This document shows, piece after piece, positions 48,936 to 59,639 of a DNA stretch of 64,000 bases. The translations under genes and the position numbers were made by a program. The notes beneath the pieces were generated by a model. The model had not been told where the DNA came from. It did not search any database and worked only from the letters and a program-made list of their open reading frames with translations. How positions within the stretch are numbered: position 1 is the first letter of the stretch; each line of letters starts with the position of its first letter. This stretch comes from Lycium barbarum (lineage: Eukaryota > Streptophyta > Magnoliopsida > Solanales > Solanaceae). The stretch covers positions 60,913,821 through 60,977,820 of the forward strand of contig NC_083346.1 in assembly GCF_019175385.1 (NCBI RefSeq). Direction: 5' to 3'.

Positions 48936-50799
48936 ACATCTCTCTACAACTTTTGTACAAGTTTTCAAGGGTATTAATCCATCAACCACATTAAACAAGT
49001 AAATCCAAGGTAGAAACCCATCAAGGATCATCTAAAGTCAAGAAACCCAAATGGAGAAAGACTAGGGTTTTACTCAAAGTGGAGTATTATCAACAAAAGC
49101 TTGTCCCTACAACTTCTAAGGTAAGATTCATGATTTTTATATGATGTTTACGGTATGGGAGAATTAAAATGCATGGATTGTAGAAAACATGGTCCACTAG
49201 GACATGAATGATGAATAGTGACGTTTTTGAGACATAGTTTGAATTGAATCATGATTGTTGTTGTATTGTGATATGAGTGTGTTATAAATGACGTTAAGAT
49301 CATGAAATAAACATTGTATATGGATGAACGAAGTTGGGTGTTGTGACCCTAAATAGGGACAAATGGAAGTGAATTGAGAATGTGGATAATGTAGATGATT
49401 AATGGCCATGGAAATGATATTATAAATGTGTTGTTGACGTTTGGGGTTGAATTATGATATGGACAAATGTTGTATAGATAAAGGAGATGCTGTCCAATTT
49501 TCTCTAGTTCTAGCCATGTGCACTAGTTATCGATACTAATGATAGTATGGCCTTAATGAAGGTAAAAACGTGAGCATCGAAGGAGTACGTGCAAGTGTAG
49601 AATAATTCGACAAAGAGGTATGTAAGGCTAACCCTTCTTTCATAAGGCATGGTTCTTTGGCCAAACTCCTAATCCCTCTATATGAGCATGTTGACTACAA
49701 ATGTTTCACATTCCGAGCTCATAAGCTCACTATCCTTGATTGGTACAACGAATGCGCTACGCACCTCAGGTGACGAGTAGGACTACGATATAGAAGTAAC
49801 AATAACGATAATGATAGTAATGATGATGGTGATAATAATGATGCTAAGAGTGCCTACGGGCTGTTATGCTCATACGTGCCCCTGAAGGGCTATAATGAAA
49901 CCCCGAGCTTATAACGCCGGGTAGAATATATGGGTGTGAATATGTATAGAATATGTATACGATTTCGAAACGCGCGCACACATCTGCAGATGGTACGGAT
50001 AACCCTGAAGCCTTGGTAGGGCCAGGTATGAGTAACATTGAGCCTTGGTTGGCCAAGTATGTATATGAAATACTGATCCAATGAGGTCGGGTACGCTATG
50101 TAAATGCCATGTATACGAAATGATTATGTATGTATATATATTATGTAAAAGAATGTGATGAGACTATGTATAAGAATACGAATGACGATGTGAGTAAGTA
50201 AGCGACATGATGATGATGATATTATTGTCTCCCCTCCTATGCTATTCCATATATTGTTCATTATGTTGTATATCAATGTTAATCATGCTTTACATACTCA
50301 GTACATTCTTCGTACTGACGGCCTTTTGTTTGTGGACGCTGCGTCATGCCCGCAGGTGCACAGGGAGACAGACTTGACCCATAGCTGCCTATTTGAAGAT
50401 TTCATAGAGAGCTCCATTTCCTTCGGAGCCATATCTTTTGGGTACTCATTCTTTTGTGTATATAACTATGGGCATAGCGGGGTCCTGTCCCGCTCATGAT
50501 ATGTCATACTCTTAGAGGCTCGTAGTCATGTGTATGTGGGTAGAGATGTTTGGCCATGTCGGCCTATGTTTTGTATATCTTTTGTTGGCCTCGTCGGCCT
50601 TGTATATTTGACATGGCATAGATGCCCATGATATGTTAATTGATGATGATCGTCCAATGGGACTAGCTTGATTAATGATTTAAAATGCATGAAATGAATT
50701 ATGGTTCACCTAGATGTTATGATATGCATGATAACGGGGTGCCCGGGTGGGGTAGCACCGGGTGCTCGTCGTGGCCCCCTAGTCGGGTCGTGACAAAAG

Positions 50800-50811
50800 T
50801 GGTATCAGAGC
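50800..50811 (+). other. RT10 copy 1 primer binding site
   Basis: TGGTATCAGAGC is an exact Met-type primer site, four bases after LTR 1. The leader to the gag start (50812-51005) is non-coding and resembles those of RT6 and RT9. Confidence 0.95.
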
Positions 50812-51005
50812 AGTTGAGTCCTAGGATGTGTCTACGAGCCGTGTCTAGTAGAGTCTTGGTTATGGGTGTGTTGCGCGCCACACTTATAAACGAGAAGCTG
50901 CGGACATCTTAGGAATATATGACCTTCTTTCTTCATAAGAATCGTGCGATAAAGCTATGATGTAAGAAATTCTTGTTCTTAAATCGTGTGTTGTGTATTT
51001 CAGAG

Positions 51006-51942
51006 ATGCCTAAAAAGAAAAAGGCTACAGCAGCCCAAAGGGGCAAGACGGTGGCAGAAAAGCGGGCTGAAAGAGCACCGCCACCAGTAGTAGAGGAAGA
51101 TGAGTCCCAGAGTGCGGCTCAATCTCAGTCCTCCCAGACAGTGCCTATTACTGAGGAGCACGTGGGAGCCTCAGCCCCAGCTCCAGCTCCTCCGCCGAAT
51201 GCTTCAGGCCAAGACGTAAGAGAGGCCATTAATTTGTTGACTCAGTTGGTTGCGGCCCAGACTCAGAGGCCAAGCGCGGGGCAAGGTGACAGGACTGTTA
51301 GCGCAAGGGCCCGTGACTTCATTGCTTTGAAACCCCCGGAATTCTTTGGGTCGAAACTGGAGGAGGATCCCCAGGACTTTGTTGATGGTATGCTAAGGAC
51401 GCTCCGATTGATACATGCTTCAGACACCGAATCGGTGGAGCTAGCGTCATACAGATTGAGGGATGTCTCAATCCAGTGGTACACGGTTTGGATGGCTTCG
51501 CGGGGAGCCAATGCACCTCCGCCGGTATGGCAAGAGTTTGTCGATGCTTTTCTCCGTCACTACATGCCTCCAGAAGTTCGGCGAGCTAGGGCCGATAAAT
51601 TCTTGAATCTGAGGCAAGGTAGCATGAGTGCTACAGAGTATAGTCTCCGCTTCAATTCCTTGGCTAGGTATGCTTCGGCCATGGTAGCGGATATGGGCGA
51701 TCGGGTGCACCGGTTTGTGAAGGCCACATTTGATGGATAAATGCTTGACTGCATCTCTTCAGGATGGCATGGATATTGCACGTATTCAGGCGCATGCTCA
51801 GGAATTGGAGGAACACCTACAGCAGCGGAGGAATGAACGTGAACAGGATAGGGGACATAGCAAGAGGGCTAGATCTTCGGGGCCGATGAGTGAGTCCAGA
51901 GGTGGGCACCGGCAGTAGCCCCCTAGGCATGCAGGCTACTCT
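51006..51942 (+). pseudogene. RT10 copy 1 gag: frameshift plus in-frame TAG
   Basis: I choose the ATG at 51006 (MPKKKKATAAQRGK) over the upstream ATG at 50973, because the MPxK start is shared with RT6, RT7 and RT9. A capsid domain follows: FFGSKLEEDPQDFVDGMLRT, SVELASYRLRDVSIQW, MPPEVRRARADKFLNLRQ. Near 51718-51727, eight bases present in RT6 are missing between two GGCC copies, shifting the frame to a stop at 51740. The original frame continues at 51730-51918, then meets TAG at 51916-51918 where RT6 has CAG. Both lesions recur in copy 2. Confidence 0.92.
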
Positions 51943-54900
51943 ATGACCAGTGCGCTCCCACGGTTTTCAGGCCAGAGATTGGATAGATCTGCTCATTCAG
52001 GGCCGAGCCCGAGTTATTCAGGGCCTCAGTATATAGATGATTCAGGCCAGTCTAGACCACCCGTGCCACGATGTTCCCAGTGTGGGAAGTTGCATTGGGG
52101 TCAGTGCCGATCAGGTTCAGATACTTGCTATTCTTGTGGTCGACCAGGCCACATTATGCGTGATTGCCCCTCAGTACAGGGTAGAGGTAGGGCCCAGCCA
52201 TCAGGGTCGATAGCCGGGTCTTCCGCATCTGCACGCCCTATGGGGCCAGGTTCACATGCGCCGGTTGGCCATGGTAGAGGTAGAGGCAGAGCTCCCAGTT
52301 CCAGCGGTCCTCAGCACCGTATTTATGCTTTGGCTGGACGCCAAGATCTTGAGTCTTCTCCTGATGTGGTCACAGGTATATTATCGGTATTCTCTCATGA
52401 TGTATATGCTTTGATTGATCCGGGCTCCACATTGTCTTATGTTACTCCATATATTGCGGGTCGATTTATAATTGAGCCGGAGTCTATTAAGCCTTTTGAG
52501 GTGTCTACGCCCGTTGGCGAATCGGTGATAGCTAGCCGAGTGTATAGAGATTGCGTAGTGGTGATATGTGACCGCCGTACAGTAGCTGATTTGCATGAAC
52601 TAAAAATGGTAGATTTTGATGTTATTATGGGCATGGATTGGTTGGCTTCTTGCTACGCCAATGTTGATTGTAGAACGAAGATGGTTCGTTTCCAGTTCCC
52701 GGGCGAACCAGTCTTAGAATGGAAAGGGAATACGGCGTCACCAAAGGGTAGGTTTATTTCCTATCTAAAAGCGAGGAAGATGATCACTAAAGGGTGTATT
52801 TATCACCTAGTGCGAGTTCGAGATGTAGAAGTTGAGTCGCCGACTCTTCAATCAGTTCCGGTAGTGAACGAATTTCCGGATGTGTTCCCGGAAGAGCTTC
52901 CAGGCCTTCCTCCCGAGCGAGAGATAGATTTTGCGATTGATGTGTTGCCAGACACAAATCCCATATCTATTCCTCCCTATAGGATGGCACCCGCAGAGTT
53001 GAAAGAGTTGAAGGAGCAATTGAAAGACTTGCTTGAAAAAGGCTTCATTCGGCCTAGTTCATCCCCGTGGGGAGCACCCGTATTGTTCGTCCGGAAGAAG
53101 GATGGCTCCTTGAGAATGTGCATTGATTATCGGCAATTGAATAAAGTGACAATTAAGAACAAGTATCCCTTCCCGAGGATTGATGATTTATTTGATCAAT
53201 TGCATGGTGCCAAATGGTTTTCAAAGATTGATTTGAGGTCCGGGTATCACCAAGTAAGAGTTAGGGAGAAAGATATCCCTAAGACAGCTTTCAGAACAAG
53301 ATATGGCCATTTCGAGTTCCGAGTAATGTCGTTTGGGCTAACTAATGCACCGGCAGTGTTTATGGACTTAATGAACATTGTATTCAGGCCTTTTCTGGAC
53401 CTATTCGTGATTGTATTCATCGACGATATCCTAGTGTACTCTAGATCCGAGGCTGAGCATGCGGAGCATTTGCGAACCGTCCTTGGAGTTCTTCGAGCTC
53501 GAGAGTTGTTTGCAAAATTCTCCAAATGTGAGTTTTGGTTGAACTCGGTATCATTCCTGGGCCATATTGTTGCAGCTGATGGTATTCGACTGGATAGTCA
53601 AAAGATCGAGGCAGTGAAAACTTGGCCAAGGCCCACAACCCCTACAGAGGTTCGTAGCTTTTTGGGCTTAGCCGGGTATTACAGAAGATTTGTTGAGGGT
53701 TTCTCTTCTATTTCTGCACCGCTCACAAAGTTGACTCAGAAGTCAGCTAAGTTTCAATGGACAGATGCTTGTGAACGTAGTTTCCAAAAGTTGAAAGACA
53801 GATTGACTTCTGCCCCAGTCTTGACACTTCCAGAGGGAGTGGAAGGATATGTTGTTTATTGTGATACTTCAGGCGTCGGGCTAGGCTGTGTATTGATGCA
53901 AAATGGTAAGGTGATCGCGTATGCTTCTAGACAATTACGGAAACATGAACAGAATTATCCTACCCATGACTTAGAATTGGCCGCGGTGGTCCATGCTTTA
54001 AAGATATGGAGACATTACTTATATGGTGTCCACGTGGATATTTATACAGATCATAAGAGTCTCCAGTACATCTTCAAGCAGAAAGAGTTAAATTTGCGGC
54101 AACGACGATGGCTAGAGTTGCTAAAAGACTATGACGTCGAAATCCTGTACCACCCCGGAAAGGCAAATGTTGTGGCCGATGCTCTTAGCCGCAGGTCTAT
54201 GGGAAGCTTATGCGATGTGCGACAAGAAAAGAGAGAAATGACCCGTGAGCTTCAGCAGCTAGCCAGCCTAGGGGTCCGAGTAGTGGACTCAGGTAGCAGC
54301 AGAGCTACCATTCAGAATTCGGCAGTTCCGTCGCTAGTAGCGGAAGTAAAAGAGCGGCAAGGTGAGGATTCCAGGCTAATGCAGTACAGAGATACGCTCG
54401 CTCAGAAAGAGGGGTCACCATTTGAGATTTCGGGAGACGGAGCCCTCCGATGCCGAGGCAAGCTATGTGTCCCCGATGTGGCAGACTTACGCCACCAGAT
54501 TTTGAGAGAGGCTCATTGTTCCCGTTACTCCGTTCACCCTGGAACGCCGAAGATGTATCATGATCTTAAGTCTATATATTGGTGGAATGGGATGAAGAAA
54601 GATGTAGCGGAGTTTGTAGCCCAATGTTCCAATTGCCAACAAGTAAAAATAGAACACCAAAAGCCGGGTGGCTTATTGCAAGCTATAGAAATCCCAACTT
54701 GGAAGTGGGAAGTGATTAATATGGATTTCATTACAGGGCTACCTCGTTCTCGACGCAAGTATGATTCCATATGGGTGATTGTGGATAGACTCACTAAATC
54801 AGCTCATTTCTTACCGGTCAGGACGACCTATGTGGCAGAAGATTATACAAGGCTTTATGTTAAAGAAATAGTGAGACTCCATGGTGTCCCAGTGTCTATT

Positions 54901-55797
54901 ATCTCCGATAGAGGAACTCCGTTTACGGCCAAATTTTGGGAGTCCTTTCAAGGGGGTCTAGGGACCCAAGTGCGCCTTAGCACGGCATTTCACCCACAGA
55001 CCGATGGGCAAGCTGAACGCACCATCCAGACTCTTGAAGATATGTTACGGGCATGCATGATAGATTTTGGGGGAAATTGGGATGACCATTTGCCACTCAT
55101 TGAGTTTGCTTACAATAATAGTTATCACTCCAGCATCCTAATGGCACCATATGAAGCTTTATATGGGCGAAAGTGTAGATCCCCGATTGGGTGGTTTGAA
55201 ACGGGAGAGGCCAAGTTAATGGGGCCCGATTTGGTCCAACAAGCCATAGAGAAAGTCAAGTTCATACGAGATCGGTTGTTGGCGGCTCAAAGTCGCCAAA
55301 AGTCTTATGCAGATAATCGTCGAAGGGACTTAGAGTTTCAAGTTAAGGATTGGGTGTTTTTGGAAGTGTCGCCGATGAAGGGCGTTATGAGATTTGGCAA
55401 AAAGGGGAAGCTTAGTCCCCGGTATATAGGGCCTTATGAAATTGTGCGAAAGATAGGCAAAGTGGCCTATGAATTAGACTTACCTCCAGACTTGGAGTCA
55501 GTTCACCCGGTTTTCCATGTCTCGATGCTTCGGAAGTGTGTTGGAGATCCTACGAGGGTCGTCCCAGTGAATGATATTCAAGTGACAGAAAAGTTAACTT
55601 ATGATGAAATACCCATTGCCATATTAGATAGGCAAGTACGGAGGCTTAGAAACAAAGAAGTGGCCTCAGTTAAAGTTTTGTGGAAAAATAATAATCGAGA
55701 GGAAATGACATGGGAAGCGGAAGAAAATATGCAATCCAAGTACCCGCATTTATTTCAGCCCTTGGGAGAAGTCCAAGATGAGAAGTCAAAATCATAA
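51943..55797 (+). CDS. RT10 copy 1 Gag C-terminus-PR-RT-RNase H-integrase-chromodomain (1284 codons)
   Basis: This open frame holds the replication enzymes of a Tekay-type element. Residue numbers are from its first ATG. Zinc knuckles: C44-C55 ([12 protein letters not shown]) and C62-C75 (CX2CX4HX4C). Protease: D159-P-G161, with Pro where retropepsins have Thr or Ser. RT: FIDD at 492-495. RNase H: D641, E678, D703, D746. Integrase: H858, H865, C895, C898, then D928, D989 and E1025 (35 residues between the last two), followed by YIGPYE near 1161. Chromodomain: about 1217-1271. All catalytic positions are intact. The first ATG is probably not a real start: in relatives this frame continues from gag, and here the gag lesions separate it. 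It would need trans supply or readthrough. Confidence 0.93.
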   Translation: MTSALPRFSGQRLDRSAHSGPSPSYSGPQYIDDSGQSRPPVPRCSQCGKLHWGQCRSGSDTCYSCGRPGHIMRDCPSVQGRGRAQPSGSIAGSSASARPMGPGSHAPVGHGRGRGRAPSSSGPQHRIYALAGRQDLESSPDVVTGILSVFSHDVYALIDPGSTLSYVTPYIAGRFIIEPESIKPFEVSTPVGESVIASRVYRDCVVVICDRRTVADLHELKMVDFDVIMGMDWLASCYANVDCRTKMVRFQFPGEPVLEWKGNTASPKGRFISYLKARKMITKGCIYHLVRVRDVEVESPTLQSVPVVNEFPDVFPEELPGLPPEREIDFAIDVLPDTNPISIPPYRMAPAELKELKEQLKDLLEKGFIRPSSSPWGAPVLFVRKKDGSLRMCIDYRQLNKVTIKNKYPFPRIDDLFDQLHGAKWFSKIDLRSGYHQVRVREKDIPKTAFRTRYGHFEFRVMSFGLTNAPAVFMDLMNIVFRPFLDLFVIVFIDDILVYSRSEAEHAEHLRTVLGVLRARELFAKFSKCEFWLNSVSFLGHIVAADGIRLDSQKIEAVKTWPRPTTPTEVRSFLGLAGYYRRFVEGFSSISAPLTKLTQKSAKFQWTDACERSFQKLKDRLTSAPVLTLPEGVEGYVVYCDTSGVGLGCVLMQNGKVIAYASRQLRKHEQNYPTHDLELAAVVHALKIWRHYLYGVHVDIYTDHKSLQYIFKQKELNLRQRRWLELLKDYDVEILYHPGKANVVADALSRRSMGSLCDVRQEKREMTRELQQLASLGVRVVDSGSSRATIQNSAVPSLVAEVKERQGEDSRLMQYRDTLAQKEGSPFEISGDGALRCRGKLCVPDVADLRHQILREAHCSRYSVHPGTPKMYHDLKSIYWWNGMKKDVAEFVAQCSNCQQVKIEHQKPGGLLQAIEIPTWKWEVINMDFITGLPRSRRKYDSIWVIVDRLTKSAHFLPVRTTYVAEDYTRLYVKEIVRLHGVPVSIISDRGTPFTAKFWESFQGGLGTQVRLSTAFHPQTDGQAERTIQTLEDMLRACMIDFGGNWDDHLPLIEFAYNNSYHSSILMAPYEALYGRKCRSPIGWFETGEAKLMGPDLVQQAIEKVKFIRDRLLAAQSRQKSYADNRRRDLEFQVKDWVFLEVSPMKGVMRFGKKGKLSPRYIGPYEIVRKIGKVAYELDLPPDLESVHPVFHVSMLRKCVGDPTRVVPVNDIQVTEKLTYDEIPIAILDRQVRRLRNKEVASVKVLWKNNNREEMTWEAEENMQSKYPHLFQPLGEVQDEKSKS

Positions 55798-55968
55798 GGT
55801 ATGGATGTTTTCCTTTTATGCTTATGGGTCGTGTGTGGCCAAAATTTTTCATGTTGTTATGATGTGGCCCTGTGTGGCATCGATATTATGGGTTGTTGTG
55901 ACAGGTTGTTAGTGCCATGTTATAGGGGAAACTCTGGCGAAATTTTTATAAAATCCCGGGTGTTCTCG

Positions 55969-56003
55969 ACATTCGAGGACGAATGTTCTTAAGGGGGGGA
56001 GAA
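55969..56003 (+). promoter_or_regulatory. RT10 copy 1 pre-PPT stem-loop and polypurine tract
   Basis: The stem-loop ACATTCG-AGGA-CGAATGT is at 55969-55986. The purine tract AAGGGGGGGAGAA is at 55991-56003, touching LTR 2. The 3' UTR (55798-55968) is otherwise non-coding. Confidence 0.88.
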
Positions 56004-58492
56004 TGTTACACCTCGGAAAAACTTCCGTTGGTACGCAAGTGAATGAACTAGCGAAATACGAGTATCGGGTTAATGATGACTTAAGGGCATTTTGGGAAAG
56101 AGTTATAACGTCCCTTAGATTAGTATTGAAGTGTTAAACAAGTGTTAAGAAGGTTCCATGAGGATCGGAGATCAAACGAAGTGGCGAAACTAAGTTCAGT
56201 GACTGATGAGTTCTACGGCTCATTATACGGACCGTATAATGTTATACGGACCGTATAGTGGACCGTAAAACCATCACAGTGAAGGTTGGTTGCTGGTGGA
56301 ATTTTACGGTCAGTTATACGGACCGTATAAAATTTATACGGACCGTATAACGAACCGTCGAATGGTCACAGTGAAAGGTTGCTCACTAGTAACGTTTTAC
56401 GGTCAGTTATACGGACCGTAAAACTGTTTTACGGACCGTATAACGGACCGTCAAGTAGTCACAGTGAAGGGGTACTGGGCAGACCCATTTCACGGTCTAT
56501 TATACGGACCGTATAACCATTATACGGACCGTATAATGGACCGTATAATGGAACCCGGCAGTTCGGTGATGATTTAATAAATAAAGACCAAGTTCATGAA
56601 AATCATTTCCACATTTCCTCTCTCTCTCTAAAACATCTCTCTACAACTTTTGTACAAGTTTTCAAGGGTATTAATCCATCAACCACATTAAACAAGTAAA
56701 TCCAAGGTAGAAACCCATCAAGGATCATCTAAAGTCAAGAAACCCAAATGGAGAAAGACTAGGGTTTTACTCAAAGTGGAGTATTATCAACAAAAGCTTG
56801 TCCCTACAACTTCTAAGGTAAGATTCATGATTTTTATATGATGTTTACGGTATGGGAGAATTAAAATGCATGGATTGTAGAAAACATGGTCCACTAGGAC
56901 ATGAATGATTAATAGTGACGTTTTTGAGACATAGTTTGAATTGAATCATGATTGTTGTTGTATTGTGATATGAGTGTGTTATAAATGACGTTAAGATCAT
57001 GAAATAAACATTGTATATGGATGAACGAAGTTGGGTGTTGTGACCCTAAATAGGGACAAATGGAAGTGAATTGAGAATGTGGATAATGTAGATGATTAAT
57101 GGCCATGGAAATGATATTATAAATGTGTTGTTGACGTTTGGGGTTGAATTATGATATGGACAAATGTTGTATAGATAAAGGAGATGCTGTCCAATTTTCT
57201 CTAGTTCTAGCCATGTGCACTAGTTATCGATACTAATGATAGTATGGCCTTAATGAAGGTAAAAACGTGAGCATCGAAGGAGTACGTGCAAGTGTAGAAT
57301 AATTCGACAAAGAGGTATGTAAGGCTAACCCTTCTTTCATAAGGCATGGTTCTTTGGCCAAACTCCTAATCCCTCTATATGAGCATGTTGACTACAAATG
57401 TTTCACATTCCGAGCTCATAAGCTCACTATCCTTGATTGGTACAACGAATGCGCTACGCACCTCAGGTGACGAGTAGGACTACGATATAGAAGTAACAAT
57501 AACGATAATGATAGTAATGATGATGGTGATAATAATGATGCTAAGAGTGCCTACGGGCTGTTATGCTCATACGTGCCCCTGAAGGGCTATAATGAAACCC
57601 CGAGCTTATAACGCCGGGTAGAATATATGGGTGTGAATATGTATAGAATATGTATACGATTTCGAAACGCGCGCACACATCTGCAGATGGTACGGATAAC
57701 CCTGAAGCCTTGGTAGGGCCAGGTATGAGTAACATTGAGCCTTGGTTGGCCAAGTATGTATATGAAATACTGATCCAATGAGGTCGGGTACGCTATGTAA
57801 ATGCCATGTATACGAAATGATTATGTATGTATATATATTATGTAAAAGAATGTGATGAGACTATGTATAAGAATACGAATGACGATGTGAGTAAGTAAGC
57901 GACATGATGATGATGATATTATTGTCTCCCCTCCTATGCTATTCCATATATTGTTCATTATGTTGTATATCAATGTTAATCATGCTTTACATACTCAGTA
58001 CATTCTTCGTACTGACGGCCTTTTGTTTGTGGACGCTGCGTCATGCCCGCAGGTGCACAGGGAGACAGACTTGACCCATAGCTGCCTATTTGAAGATTTC
58101 ATAGAGAGCTCCATTTCCTTCGGAGCCATATCTTTTGGGTACTCATTCTTTTGTGTATATAACTATGGGCATAGCGGGGTCCTGTCCCGCTCATGATATG
58201 TCATACTCTTAGAGGCTCGTAGTCATGTGTATGTGGGTAGAGATGTTTGGCCATGTCGGCCTATGTTTTGTATATCTTTTGTTGGCCTCGTCGGCCTTGT
58301 ATATTTGACATGGCATAGATGCCCATGATATGTTAATTGATGATGATCGTCCAATGGGACTAGCTTGATTAATGATTTAAAATGCATGAAATGAATTATG
58401 GTTCACCTAGATGTTATGATATGCATGATAACGGGGTGCCCGGGTGGGGTAGCACCGGGTGCTCGTCGTGGCCCCCTAGTCGGGTCGTGACA
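56004..58492 (+). repeat. RT10 LTR 2, shared middle LTR (2489 bp)
   Basis: It serves as the 3' LTR of copy 1 and the 5' LTR of copy 2. Its first 0.9 kb carries the variants seen in LTR 3 where LTR 3 is visible. Its last 1.58 kb looks identical to LTR 1. The double-hairpin block is at 57985-58054. Confidence 0.95.
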
Positions 58493-58496
58493 AAAG

Positions 58497-58508
58497 TGGT
58501 ATCAGAGC
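58497..58508 (+). other. RT10 copy 2 primer binding site
   Basis: TGGTATCAGAGC directly follows the middle LTR, showing that LTR 2 is also a 5' LTR. Confidence 0.95.
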
Positions 58509-58702
58509 AGTTGAGTCCTAGGATGTGTCTACGAGCCGTGTCTAGTAGAGTCTTGGTTATGGGTGTGTTGCGCGCCACACTTATAAACGAGAAGCTGCGG
58601 ACATCTTAGGAATATATGACCTTCTTTCTTCATAAGAATCGTGCGATAAAGCTATGATGTAAGAAATTCTTGTTCTTAAATCGTGTGTTGTGTATTTCAG
58701 AG

Positions 58703-59639
58703 ATGCCTAAAAAGAAAAAGGCTACAGCAGCCCAAAGGGGCAAGACGGTGGCAGAAAAGCGGGCTGAAAGAGCACCGCCACCAGTAGTAGAGGAAGATGA
58801 GTCCCAGAGTGCGGCTCAATCTCAGTCCTCCCAGACAGTGCCTATTACTGAGGAGCACGTGGGAGCCTCATCCCCAGCTCCAGCTCCTCCGCCGAATGCT
58901 TCAGGCCAAGACGTAAGAGAGGCCATTAATTTGTTGACTCAGTTGGTTGCGGCCCAGACTCAGAGGCCAAGCGCGGGGCAAGGTGACAGGACTGTTAGCG
59001 CAAGGGCCCGTGACTTCATTGCTTTGAAACCCCCGGAATTCTTTGGGTCGAAACTGGAGGAGGATCCCCAGGACTTTGTTGATGGTATGCTAAGGACGCT
59101 CCGATTGATACATGCTTCAGACACCGAATCGGTGGAGCTAGCGTCATACAGATTGAGGGATGTCTCAATCCAGTGGTACACGGTTTGGATGGCTTCGCGG
59201 GGAGCCAATGCACCTCCGCCGGTATGGCAAGAGTTTGTCGATGCTTTTCTCCGTCACTACATGCCTCCAGAAGTTCGGCGAGCTAGGGCCGATAAATTCT
59301 TGAATCTGAGGCAAGGTAGCATGAGTGCTACAGAGTATAGTCTCCGCTTCAATTCCTTGGCTAGGTATGCTTCGGCCATGGTAGCGGATATGGGCGATCG
59401 GGTGCACCGGTTTGTGAAGGCCACATTTGATGGATAAATGCTTGACTGCATCTCTTCAGGATGGCATGGATATTGCACGTATTCAGGCGCATGCTCAGGA
59501 ATTGGAGGAACACCTACAGCAGCGGAGGAATGAACGTGAACAGGATAGGGGACATAGCAAGAGGGCTAGATCTTCGGGGCCGATGAGTGAGTCCAGAGGT
59601 GGGCACCGGCAGTAGCCCCCTAGGCATGCAGGCTACTCT
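58703..59639 (+). pseudogene. RT10 copy 2 gag: same two lesions as copy 1
   Basis: It matches copy 1 gag except for one change I noticed: an Ala codon at 51174 is a Ser codon at 58871 (GCC to TCC). The eight-base deletion (stop at 59437) and the TAG at 59613-59615 are both shared. The lesions therefore predate the duplication. Confidence 0.92.

Larger units (their letters stand above)
48306..50795 (+). repeat. RT10 LTR 1 (2490 bp)
   Basis: Starts TGTTACACCTCGG and ends GGGTCGTGACA. U3 has the palindrome minisatellite (48525-48852) and an AT-rich core-promoter candidate. The double-hairpin block is at 50288-50357, the GC palindrome at 50477-50493, and GGCC/TCGGCC repeats at 50550-50610. It differs from LTR 2 at about six bases and one indel, all within its first 0.91 kb. 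Confidence 0.95.

Noticed and set aside
50239..50499. 86-codon frame repeated identically at 57936-58196
   Set aside because: It is repeated only because the LTR is repeated. It overlaps the conserved hairpin block, whose conservation fits RNA structure better than protein.
50800..50811. TGGTATCAGAGC as a tRNA gene remnant
   Set aside because: It recurs four bases after LTR ends, which is the primer-site position, and no tRNA body flanks it.
51916..51918. Programmed TAG readthrough as in some retroviruses
   Set aside because: It lies within gag, between capsid and zinc knuckles, not at a gag-pol boundary. RT6 has CAG there, so a nonsense mutation is simpler.
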